Source: JAWPMT01 sp965267435 (GTDB lineage Bacteria > Bacteroidota > Bacteroidia > Cytophagales > Cyclobacteriaceae). From it: a DNA stretch of 64,000 nucleotides. The translations under genes and the position numbers were made by a program. Shown here piece by piece: positions 34,510-41,155 of this stretch (position 1 is its first letter; the number at the start of each line of letters is the position of its first letter). The DNA lies in assembly GCA_965267435.1 (NCBI GenBank), contig OZ253960.1, positions 124,001-188,000 on the forward strand, written 5' to 3'. The notes beneath the pieces were generated by a model. The model did not search any database, was not told the origin of the DNA, and was given only the letters and a program-made list of their open reading frames with translations.

Positions 34510-35889
34510 ATGAATCGCCGATACTTTGTCAAAGAAGTGTGCCTGGGAGTGGGCTCTGTAGTGGTCGTCCCCCCGTTATCCTACGGTGGCCAACGAGATT
34601 GGCAAAAGAAGATCACGATCGAAGGAGTCAATAGCAACTTCGAAAGAGAGCCACTTGTCAGACCCTTTGGCTTCAAGGGGGGCAGTATTACAAATATTTG
34701 GCAGGTGGTGTCGCTGCTGAGGTCTTCCGGCCACGAAGGACTGGGCGTCGGTACTCAGAACGTGCTTTGGTCGGATGCGACAGTTTTTGCGGCTCATTCG
34801 GAGGCCGCCGGCAATGCGCTCATGTATGCGGTCACGGAGCGGTCCATGCAACTCGCGAACGGAAGCAGGTTCTCCGACCCCATTGAATTGCAGGAGGATA
34901 TCCTCGAAGACGTCTTCGAGTATGCCAAGGGTGTGACGTCCAATCCCAATCTTCGAAAAACTTTTGCCTTGAATGCGATGGTGCCGTTGGACAACGCGGC
35001 GTGGATGCTGTTTGCCAGAGAAAACTCATTAACCAGCTTTGATCAACTGGTGCCTGAGAGATACGGGCCTGCGCTTGCCAACAAGCACAAGCAGGTAGCC
35101 AGCATCCCGGTGGTGGGGTACAACAGCCCGATGAAAGACATTATGAAAGCTGTCGACGACGGCTACTTCCTACTAAAGATCAAAATAGGGCAACCGGGGA
35201 AACAAGAGGAGATGGTTCAAAAGGACATGGCCCGATTGACGGCCATCCACAAGGCAATTGGGGGGAAGACCACTCCTCATACGAAGGATGGCAAGCTGCC
35301 CTACTATTTCGACGCGAATGGGCGCTATCAGAAGAAAGAGACGCTGCTCAGGTTCATAGACCACGCGAAGAAGATAGGTGCCTTTGATCAGATTGCAGTC
35401 ATCGAAGAGCCGTTTGCTGAGCACCTGGACATTGATGTAAGTGATGTGCCAGCTCGATTGGCAGCGGATGAAAGCGCCCACACGGATAGGGACGCGCTGG
35501 AGCGAATCCAAATGGGTTATCGCGCTATCGCCCTCAAAGCGGTAGCCAAAACGATGAGCATGACTATGAAGATTGCCCAGATAGCTCATGACAACGACGT
35601 ACCATGCTTCTGTGCGGACCTGACCGTGAATCCGGTCCTACTCGACTGGAACAAGGCTGTTGCGGCACGCATCAGTGCATTTCCGGGACTGGAGGACATG
35701 GGACTGATGGAGACGAATGGTCACCAAAATTACCTTTATTGGGAGAGGATGCGGTCGTACCTGCCTTATGAGGAAGCTAGCTGGACCCAGCCACAGGATG
35801 GCGTATTCCCGCTGAATGAGGATTACTATCAGCGAAGCGGCGGCATCCTCATGCCATCATCACATTACATGGGTTTGGTCAAGTCTTAG
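34510..35889 (+). CDS. Enolase-superfamily protein (mandelate racemase-like), probably exported
   Basis: This 459-residue protein has an N-terminal signal with paired arginines (MNRRYFVKEVCLGVG), resembling a Tat signal. The barrel carries superfamily motifs: the lysines in FLLKIKIG, metal ligands in YYFDANGRYQ (Asp), VIEEPFAEH (Glu) and LAADESAHTD (Asp/Glu), and the second lysine in RAIALKAVAKT. The layout fits the muconate-lactonising/mandelate-racemase subgroup. These enzymes abstract a proton next to a carboxylate, as in sugar-acid dehydration or epimerisation; the substrate is not evident. It lies four bases before the ASCH gene. Confidence 0.85.
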   Translation: MNRRYFVKEVCLGVGSVVVVPPLSYGGQRDWQKKITIEGVNSNFEREPLVRPFGFKGGSITNIWQVVSLLRSSGHEGLGVGTQNVLWSDATVFAAHSEAAGNALMYAVTERSMQLANGSRFSDPIELQEDILEDVFEYAKGVTSNPNLRKTFALNAMVPLDNAAWMLFARENSLTSFDQLVPERYGPALANKHKQVASIPVVGYNSPMKDIMKAVDDGYFLLKIKIGQPGKQEEMVQKDMARLTAIHKAIGGKTTPHTKDGKLPYYFDANGRYQKKETLLRFIDHAKKIGAFDQIAVIEEPFAEHLDIDVSDVPARLAADESAHTDRDALERIQMGYRAIALKAVAKTMSMTMKIAQIAHDNDVPCFCADLTVNPVLLDWNKAVAARISAFPGLEDMGLMETNGHQNYLYWERMRSYLPYEEASWTQPQDGVFPLNEDYYQRSGGILMPSSHYMGLVKS

Positions 35890-35893
35890 AGCA

Positions 35894-36478
35894 ATGCTAT
35901 TCAAGCAAGCCCATCTCGAGGGTATCAAATCTGGCACTATTGACCTGGCATTTCGGAAATGGAAGAAGCCCATGGTCAAAAAGGGGAGTCTGGTGAAGAC
36001 CTCAGTCGGACAGGTCGAGATACAAACCGTATCGAAAATTGACGCCGAGGAGGTATCAGAGACTGAGGCTCGCAGGGCGGGGTTTGAATCTTCAGAAGAC
36101 CTTCTTGCTCTGTTGCAAAAGACGAAAGAGGGCGTGGTATATCGTATCGAGCTGCGGTATCATTCTGAAGACCCAAGGATCGCGCTTAGGAATCAGTCGG
36201 AGTTGACCGATGAGGGATGGGGGTCATTACGTGCCAAACTCGAAAAACTCGATCGCTATAGCAAAGTTGGGAATTGGACGCAAGAAACACTCGAGGCCAT
36301 CGCGGCAAACCCAAGACTCAGGGCAGCGGACCTGGCAATAATTCTGGGGAGGGAAAAGGGCTGGCTCAAGCCAAATATTAGGAAGCTGAAGAATCTGGGT
36401 CTGACAATTAGTCACGAGGTGGGTTATGAGATCTCTCCATTGGGAAGAGCCTATTTGGGGAGGATGGGGATTTTGTGA
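35894..36478 (+). CDS. ASCH-domain protein with C-terminal winged-helix-like region
   Basis: This 194-residue protein starts with MLFKQAHLEGIKSGTIDLAF, continuing RKWKKPMVKKGSLVKTSVG, a pattern typical of ASCH (PUA-like) domains, which bind nucleic acid or modified nucleosides. A linker is followed by a C-terminal region (about 145-194; LRAADLAIILGREKGWLKPN and GYEISPLGRAYL) that resembles a winged helix-turn-helix. DNA or RNA binding is inferred. The ATG at 35894 is chosen since the longer frame would overlap the enolase gene by over 70 bases. The final codons lie in the interspersed repeat. Confidence 0.8.
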   Translation: MLFKQAHLEGIKSGTIDLAFRKWKKPMVKKGSLVKTSVGQVEIQTVSKIDAEEVSETEARRAGFESSEDLLALLQKTKEGVVYRIELRYHSEDPRIALRNQSELTDEGWGSLRAKLEKLDRYSKVGNWTQETLEAIAANPRLRAADLAIILGREKGWLKPNIRKLKNLGLTISHEVGYEISPLGRAYLGRMGIL

Positions 36479-36502
36479 TTGAGGATTTCGGGATTGAGGA
36501 TC
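36465..36502. repeat. GATTGAGGATT interspersed repeat at the end of the ASCH gene
   Basis: Two copies of the GATTGAGGAT unit occur here. The 13-mer at 36477-36489 is identical to one at 34339-34351. The repeat overlaps the ASCH stop codon, so it may have replaced the original end of the gene. Confidence 0.7.
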
Positions 36503-36574
36503 TAGCGAGTCAGCCAACCAACAAAAAAAGGGTGACACGATGCCACCCTCCCACGGTCTCAACAAAAACGCACA

Positions 36575-36925
36575 CTACAGGTTCTCCATCCTCTTGACGA
36601 GGTAATAGTAGAGCAGAAACCCTGTGGCGATGGACACGGCCAGAACGCCAAACGGTAGTGGAGAGTCTCTGTAGTAGTCGATGAAATTGATGATGATCAT
36701 ACCCATACCACCACATAGGATGATCAAGCCCCATTTGAGTGAGGAGTATTTGTTCTCTCTCTTAGTTTCCTGAACCAAGCTACTGGCATCTTCGCTCACA
36801 AGTCCTTTTTCAATCAATTTCTTCTTCAGGCGATAGTCGGTCATAGTCTTTACCAAGTAGCCAATCGATGCACCAATGGTGGCTAAGACACCAATGGGTA
36901 ATAAGAATTCAAACATATTGTCCAT
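36575..36925 (-). CDS. Small membrane protein resembling DUF6249
   Basis: This 116-residue protein has three hydrophobic segments (near MFEFLLPIGVLATIGASIG, LKWGLIILCGGMGMIIINF and FGVLAVSIATGFLLYYYLV). Between the first two is a cytoplasmic basic loop with DYRLKKKLIEKGLVSEDAS. That loop pattern is typical of small DUF6249-type proteins found beside ECF sigma factors in Bacteroidota. It is divergent from the sigma factor gene. The ATG at 36925 is preferred over TTG/GTG starts upstream. Confidence 0.7.
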   Translation of the reverse strand: MDNMFEFLLPIGVLATIGASIGYLVKTMTDYRLKKKLIEKGLVSEDASSLVQETKRENKYSSLKWGLIILCGGMGMIIINFIDYYRDSPLPFGVLAVSIATGFLLYYYLVKRMENL

Positions 36926-37059
36926 TCCATTTTCAGTTTTAACTTTAATAATCCGTTTGCCCAATGAGACAAGGGTAAGGGACTGATATGTTGCAGGTAG
37001 GGCAGTAATTTTTTTTCTGCAACCTTGTGCAGGGGATTGCTGTCAAATGCAGTACGAAT

Positions 37060-37611
37060 ATGAATGATAAGGAATTGGTATCGAGGGTGGTCCTGGGTGA
37101 GGAGCCTGCTTACAGGCTGTTCATCAAGCAGTACGAGCGTCTTGTCATGCACATAGTCATCAGGATAATCGACAACGACGAGGACAGAGAAGAGGTAGCG
37201 CAGGATGTTTTTGTTAAGGCCATCGACAAGATCCAGACCTTTAGCTTTCAGTCAAAGCTTAGTACGTGGGTAGCGACGATCGCCTACAGGCACGCATTGA
37301 ATGTGGCGAAGAAGAACAAGAAATGGAAGGATACCGAAGACCTGGATCAGATAGCGTTCTCAGTAGGAGAACTGGATGAAGGTTTTGAGCAGCAGGATAT
37401 GAACAGATTTGTGCATGAGGCTATAGGACAATTACCTTTGCCATACCGTTCGATCCTGACCATGTATCATCTCGATGGTTTTTCGTACCCGGAGATTGTG
37501 GAGATGATGAAGATGCCCGAGGGAACAGTGAAGAACTACCTGTTCAGGGCTAGAAAGAAATTGAAGGAACTATTGGAACCTTATGTAGAAAAGGAGGTGC
37601 TATTAGGATGA
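37060..37611 (+). CDS. ECF-type RNA polymerase sigma factor
   Basis: This 183-residue protein has sigma region 2 (LFIKQYERLVMHIVIRII through DVFVKAIDKI and FQSKLSTWVATIAYRHA) and sigma region 4 (LPLPYRSILTMYHLDGFSY through MPEGTVKNYLFRARKKLK). It would direct RNA polymerase to a small regulon. The ATG at 37060 (MNDKELVSRV) is chosen; a GTG at 37027 adds 11 unlikely residues. It overlaps the next gene by four bases, which is usual for a sigma factor and its inhibitor. Confidence 0.93.
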   Translation: MNDKELVSRVVLGEEPAYRLFIKQYERLVMHIVIRIIDNDEDREEVAQDVFVKAIDKIQTFSFQSKLSTWVATIAYRHALNVAKKNKKWKDTEDLDQIAFSVGELDEGFEQQDMNRFVHEAIGQLPLPYRSILTMYHLDGFSYPEIVEMMKMPEGTVKNYLFRARKKLKELLEPYVEKEVLLG

Positions 37612-37976
37612 ATGATAAAGAACTAGACAGGAAATTGGCGGAGCAGGAGAAAGCTGGTGCTGATTCCTACCGGTACATAATGAAGGCACTGGAGACGGAG
37701 CCGTCTTTTGACAGCAGCCGGACGCTGGCTGACGGTGTCATCCATAAGCTGGGGAAGAAACGCAGCCACTCCCGCAATAATTATTGGCTGTCCATGCTGC
37801 TAATCACAGCGGCGTTTGTCATCATCGGCTTCGGGTCGTTGATGATTTTTATGGGTTGGGAAGGATTCAGTGAGATCAAAGACCTTTCGATCTATGGCAT
37901 CATGCTTGGACTGATGGTGGTGGTCATCCAGTACCTGGATGATAAACTATTTCGAAGGGACCTTAGATTTTCGTAA
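37608..37976 (+). CDS. Putative membrane anti-sigma factor
   Basis: This 122-residue protein overlaps the sigma factor gene (ATGA). It has a soluble N-terminal part of about 60 residues (MNDKELDRKLAEQE and the following helices) that could bind a sigma factor, then two hydrophobic helices (YWLSMLLITAAFVIIGFGS and YGIMLGLMVVVIQYL). No zinc-binding HxxxCxxC motif is seen. The anti-sigma role is inferred from position and layout. It converges with the next gene with a 14-base overlap. Confidence 0.7.
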   Translation: MNDKELDRKLAEQEKAGADSYRYIMKALETEPSFDSSRTLADGVIHKLGKKRSHSRNNYWLSMLLITAAFVIIGFGSLMIFMGWEGFSEIKDLSIYGIMLGLMVVVIQYLDDKLFRRDLRFS

Positions 37977-38376
37977 GGTCTACGGAGCCATCTCCCTCGT
38001 ATTTGCCCGTCTCAATTAGCACCAATCCCTCGGTGCCCTTGCAGTATTCATAAGCCCAGCACGTCAAAGTTTGATTGGTCTTGGGCATGGTCACCTCCAC
38101 CGCCACACGCCGATACTCCGGATCATCATCATGCACCCCTTCAAAGTCGTCTAGTCTTGCCAGGATGTCCATCTGATCATTGACCTCGTAGATCTCGCCA
38201 AAGATGGCTGCGGTGGCTGCAGCGTCAAATTGGGCGCCAGGGTATCTCCCGACATCATACAGTAAACCTCTGGCGGAGCCTTTGCCAACATAGTGTAGCG
38301 CGGAAATACGCAACTCAGGAATATGCGTGTGGAAAGATGACTTCAGCAGTCCGTATACAAATAGGAAATCGCTCAT
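37963..38376 (-). CDS. Gamma-glutamylcyclotransferase (AIG2)-family protein
   Basis: The 137-residue protein has the family glycine-rich loop at the start (FLFVYGLLKSSFH), then ARGLLYDVGRYPGAQ and an acidic catalytic residue in LARLDDFEGVHDD, and the typical WAYEYCKG strand. Enzymes of this fold release 5-oxoproline from gamma-glutamyl compounds; the substrate here is unknown. It is soluble and probably cytoplasmic. Its stop overlaps the anti-sigma gene, and it lies directly downstream of the coiled-coil family gene, with no spacer. Confidence 0.87.
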   Translation of the reverse strand: MSDFLFVYGLLKSSFHTHIPELRISALHYVGKGSARGLLYDVGRYPGAQFDAAATAAIFGEIYEVNDQMDILARLDDFEGVHDDDPEYRRVAVEVTMPKTNQTLTCWAYEYCKGTEGLVLIETGKYEGDGSVDLTKI

Positions 38377-38640
38377 CTACTTACCTTCACATTGGTCCAG
38401 TTTTTCCTGCAAGTCTCTGACCTTGTTTTTCTGGCGCTCGGCTTCCACCGCACTCTCGATGGCTAGGACCCTTTGCTGTTCAGCTTCCTCTGCATTTCTC
38501 TCTGCCAGTGCTCGCTGTTCAGCGACGAGACGGGCTGCTTCCCGGGCAAAACCATTTTGTACTCTGGCATAGATGAAAAGGGATGCCGAGGCAACAGCTA
38601 AGACGATGATCGCAATCCAATGGTATATCTTACCTTTCAT
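38377..38640 (-). CDS. Tiny membrane-anchored coiled-coil protein, family copy 1
   Basis: This 87-residue protein has a basic N-terminus, one transmembrane helix (IYHWIAIIVLAVASASLFIY), and an alanine/glutamate-rich coiled coil ending in LDQCEGK. It is one of four related copies in a row. It shares RVLA-ESAVEA with copy 2, and the terminal Leu-x-x-Cys-x-Gly with all copies. The coiled coil is likely extracytoplasmic by the positive-inside rule, so the cysteine might form disulfides. Function is unknown. Its start is preceded by a leader shared with copies 3 and 4. Confidence 0.78.
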   Translation of the reverse strand: MKGKIYHWIAIIVLAVASASLFIYARVQNGFAREAARLVAEQRALAERNAEEAEQQRVLAIESAVEAERQKNKVRDLQEKLDQCEGK

Positions 38641-38675
38641 GATTAGGGTGCGTTGAATTGACTTGGGAAATTATA
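38641..38675 (-). repeat. Conserved leader upstream of family copy 1
   Basis: The nine-base TTGAATTGA (plus-strand orientation) starts 13 bases after the start codon position, within a TnAGG...GGnAAATTA context. It is repeated at matching positions before copies 3 and 4 and, more diverged, before copy 2. Confidence 0.65.
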
Positions 38676-38756
38676 CAATCTTCCAATTATAAACACACCT
38701 CTTGTCGCGGCTTTTTGACACCTATGGTTGGAAGGGGACAGCGCACTGAGGACGCG

Positions 38757-39011
38757 CTAGGGCCTTCCCTTGCATTCTTCCAATAGCCTCTTGAGATCGT
38801 CCACTTCCATTTTTGCCACATGGGCTTCTACCGCACTCTCGAGAGCTAATACCCTTTGAGCCTCGGCATCCTGCACATTCTTTTCAGCAATGGTTTGTAT
38901 CTCCGCCGCCTCTTCACGGGCATCAGCTATTTTGACTTTTCCGTACGCGAATAGAAACACCAATGTCACAGCTAGACTGACGGTGATCCAGTTATGAACT
39001 TTATTTTTCAT
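38757..39011 (-). CDS. Tiny membrane-anchored coiled-coil protein, family copy 2
   Basis: This 84-residue protein has a basic start (MKNKVHNW), one transmembrane helix (ITVSLAVTLVFLFAYG), and a heptad-like helix with AEKNVQDAEAQRVLALESAVEA. It ends LLEECKGRP, matching the family Cys-x-Gly motif. It shares most with copy 1. It has its own leader, with TTGTGTTTGA at 39024-39033 in place of TTGAATTGA. Function is unknown. Confidence 0.78.
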   Translation of the reverse strand: MKNKVHNWITVSLAVTLVFLFAYGKVKIADAREEAAEIQTIAEKNVQDAEAQRVLALESAVEAHVAKMEVDDLKRLLEECKGRP

Positions 39012-39089
39012 GGTCAGGCTTCGTTGTGTTTGATTTAGTAATTGGTCTCGAAAGCCGGTCTGGTGAACAAGGGTGCGGGACTTGTCATA

Positions 39090-39356
39090 TTATCTCTGAC
39101 CCTCGCATTCCTTGAGTTTCAATTGCGTTTCAGCTAATAGCTCAAGTATCTTCTGCGCTTCCTGGGTGCGTCGTTTGATAAGCTCCTTGTTTTCTTCCGA
39201 CTCTTTTCTGTATTCGGTGGCCAGAGCTTGCTGCTCGTAGGCATTTTTGATAGCTTCCTTAGCTCGGCCACTTTCCCACCATGCTATGGCAAAGAGGCTG
39301 ACTGTCACCAGGCCCAAAAGAACGTTGGTGAAGTTCGCAGGAATTTTTCTCATCAT
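39090..39356 (-). CDS. Tiny membrane-anchored coiled-coil protein, family copy 3
   Basis: This 88-residue protein has one transmembrane helix (NVLLGLVTVSLFAIAWW) and a charged coiled coil (KEAIKNAYEQQALATEY and beyond), ending LKLKECEGQR. The terminal motif and leader match the other copies, though the coiled-coil sequence is more diverged. There are two adjacent ATG codons (39356 and 39353); either could start. Function is unknown. Confidence 0.76.
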   Translation of the reverse strand: MMRKIPANFTNVLLGLVTVSLFAIAWWESGRAKEAIKNAYEQQALATEYRKESEENKELIKRRTQEAQKILELLAETQLKLKECEGQR

Positions 39357-39391
39357 CGTCAGGGTTTGTTGAATTGACTAGGAAAATACGA
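39357..39391 (-). repeat. Conserved leader upstream of family copy 3
   Basis: TCAGG then TTGAATTGA (39369-39377) and GGAAAATA, at the same distance from the start codon as in copy 1. Confidence 0.65.
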
Positions 39392-39489
39392 ATTCTTCCT
39401 ATAGCATGCACGCCGAAGTTCTACGAGATCGTACCGGTGAACCTCGGGGCCATTTGCTTAGCGCTGTCCAACTGTTCAGCGGAGGTCGC

Positions 39490-39754
39490 TTACTTCCCCT
39501 GGCATTCCTCGAGCTGCTGCCGCAAGTTGATTGCCTCGTTCGTGGCCTTCTGTGCCTCCGCTGCGCGCTCCAGGGCGAGTTGCCTCATCACTTCCAGCTG
39601 CTCCTCGCATTGTTTCAAGAGCGCTTCCTGCTCTAGGGCGGTCTCCGTAGCACTGGTAGCCAGGTCACTTTCGACACTGGCCTGTCCAAATATAGGCCGA
39701 AGCGAGAATCAGAACGACGATGGCCAGCCAATAGGGTAGTAGTTTACTTCTCAT
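39490..39754 (-). pseudogene. Frameshifted fourth copy of the coiled-coil membrane protein family
   Basis: From ATG at 39754 the frame reads MRSKLLPYWLAIVVLILAS-AYI, a basic start and a transmembrane helix, then stops after 29 residues. Skipping one base near 39686-39695 continues FGQASVESDLATSATET through ALEQEALLKQCEEQL and RQLALERAAEAQKATNEA to LRQQLEECQGK, ending in TAA at 39490-39492. Restored length (about 87 residues) and the end motif match copies 1-3. The 265-base span is one base longer than a multiple of three, so a single-base insertion is likely. A sequencing error or programmed +1 shift is also possible. Confidence 0.8.
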
Positions 39755-39790
39755 AATCAGGTTATTATTGAATTGATTAGGAAATTACGA
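39755..39790 (-). repeat. Conserved leader upstream of family copy 4
   Basis: TCAGG, TTGAATTGA (39768-39776) and GGAAATTACGA follow the frameshifted gene start, 14 bases from its ATG, matching the leaders of copies 1 and 3. The rest of the spacer to 39988 shows no gene. Confidence 0.65.
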
Positions 39791-39988
39791 AATCCTTCTA
39801 TCACAAGCGATAGTTGATCAATAGCTATCATGACTAGTACGGCTACCGATGAAAGCGGGGGTAGAATGGCTTTACCGACCAATCGCGAGGATTACTTGTG
39901 AGACCTGTCACGATCCGAGTATTTTTTCTGGCGGCTTCCCCGTGTTTTTGGCCATCATTCAGCCCCTCAACCGATCATCCTCATTAGT

Positions 39989-40021
39989 TTTGGCCAGCGT
40001 GTTCATTTAGAACTATATTGG
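39989..40021 (+). promoter_or_regulatory. Putative promoter for the ROK kinase gene
   Basis: TTTG (39989-39992) and TATATTGG (40014-40021) are separated by 21 bases, matching TTTG-N19-21-TAnnTTTG with one mismatch. The predicted leader is about 14 bases. Confidence 0.42.
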
Positions 40022-40040
40022 AGACTTTACGCTCAAACCC

Positions 40041-41000
40041 ATGGCCAAAGAAATAGCAGTAGGAATAGACATTGGAGGTACGTTGACCAAAGTGGGTCTC
40101 GTGGATCGGGAAGGCAATCTGTACGGATCGACGGACTTTCGTACAAAGCACAACCCCGGTTTCGACCAGTACCTGGATACTCTTGTAGCGACCATCAAGC
40201 AATTGGAAGACGCCTTTGATGGTGATTTTGACATCCAAGGAATCGGCGTTGGTGCACCTAATGCCAACTATTATCGGGGGACCATCGAACACGCCGCGAA
40301 TCTGGCCTGGAAGGGTATCGTGCCATTTTCCGAGGAGCTGAAAAAGAGACGTCCAGCAGAGGTCTATATCACCAATGATGCGAATGCTGCGGCGATAGGC
40401 GAAGGCATCTATGGCAATGCGGTGGGCATGAAAGACTTTATGGTGATCACTTTGGGCACAGGACTGGGTAGCGGTATTGTGACCAATGGCTCGCTGATCT
40501 ACGGCCATGATGCCCAGGCCGGTGAATTGGGCCATGTGATGGTGGAGGAAGGTGGTCGCATGTGTGGCACCGGACGCAGAGGATGTCTGGAGGCCTACGT
40601 GTCTTCTACAGGTATCAAACGGACGATATACGCGCTGCTGGCAGACACTATGGAGGACAGCGTCTTCCGGAGTATAGCGTTCAATGACATTCATGGCGAA
40701 GAGATCACGAAGGCCGCGGAGGATGGCGATCCAATTGCTCTGGAGGCCTATAGGTACACTGGCGAAATGCTTGGTAAGCAACTCGCCAATTTTGTGGCGT
40801 TTTCACACCCTGAGACCATCTTCCTTTTGGGAGGATTGGCCAAAGCGGGTAAGTGGATATTTGATCCGACGAGGAAGTACTTTGAGGAGGCTGTGCTTCC
40901 CTACTACAAAGGCAAGGTAAGCATAGAAGCTAGCGGTATGATTAATAAGAACGCCGCAATTTTGGGTGCTGCAGCCTTGGTTTGGGACCAGCAAAAGTGA
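40041..41000 (+). CDS. ROK-family sugar kinase, probable glucokinase
   Basis: This 319-residue protein has the N-terminal ATP loop VGIDIGGTLTKVGLVD, the catalytic aspartate in ITNDANAAAIGE, LGTGLGSGIV, and the ROK zinc region GELGHVMVEEGGRMCGTGRRGCLEAY with both cysteines. It phosphorylates a hexose, most likely glucose, in the cytoplasm. This fits the glucose-releasing GH31 and GH13 enzymes elsewhere in the window. It is preceded by a reasonable promoter and followed by the protease gene with its own promoter, so it is likely monocistronic. Confidence 0.93.
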   Translation: MAKEIAVGIDIGGTLTKVGLVDREGNLYGSTDFRTKHNPGFDQYLDTLVATIKQLEDAFDGDFDIQGIGVGAPNANYYRGTIEHAANLAWKGIVPFSEELKKRRPAEVYITNDANAAAIGEGIYGNAVGMKDFMVITLGTGLGSGIVTNGSLIYGHDAQAGELGHVMVEEGGRMCGTGRRGCLEAYVSSTGIKRTIYALLADTMEDSVFRSIAFNDIHGEEITKAAEDGDPIALEAYRYTGEMLGKQLANFVAFSHPETIFLLGGLAKAGKWIFDPTRKYFEEAVLPYYKGKVSIEASGMINKNAAILGAAALVWDQQK

Positions 41001-41102
41001 TTTTTTGTTAAAAATGAGATCAATTTATGTCGTTCGCCCGTTGATGCATCGAAAGTGCTTCTCCAGTCATTACGAAGTAGGAGTCAGAAAAAAATTCCGT
41101 AA

Positions 41103-41133
41103 TTTGAAAGCTAAACCTTTTTGATTACGTTTT
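41103..41133 (+). promoter_or_regulatory. Putative promoter for the tail-specific protease gene
   Basis: TTTG (41103-41106) and TACGTTTT (41126-41133) are spaced by 19 bases, close to the Bacteroidota consensus with one mismatch in the -7 box. The leader would be about 16-18 bases. Confidence 0.42.
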
Positions 41134-41155
41134 TTAATCAGGAAATCTAGGAATT

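Noticed and set aside
36227..36565. Minus-strand frame of 112 codons over the ASCH gene end
   Set aside because: It overlaps a supported gene and its middle part is repeat-derived.
39374..39739. Plus-strand reading frame of 121 codons (and a 76-codon one inside) over the fourth coiled-coil copy
   Set aside because: The minus strand encodes a family member once one base is skipped, with the shared transmembrane and terminal motifs. The plus-strand translations are Cys/Ser/Arg-rich without any domain.
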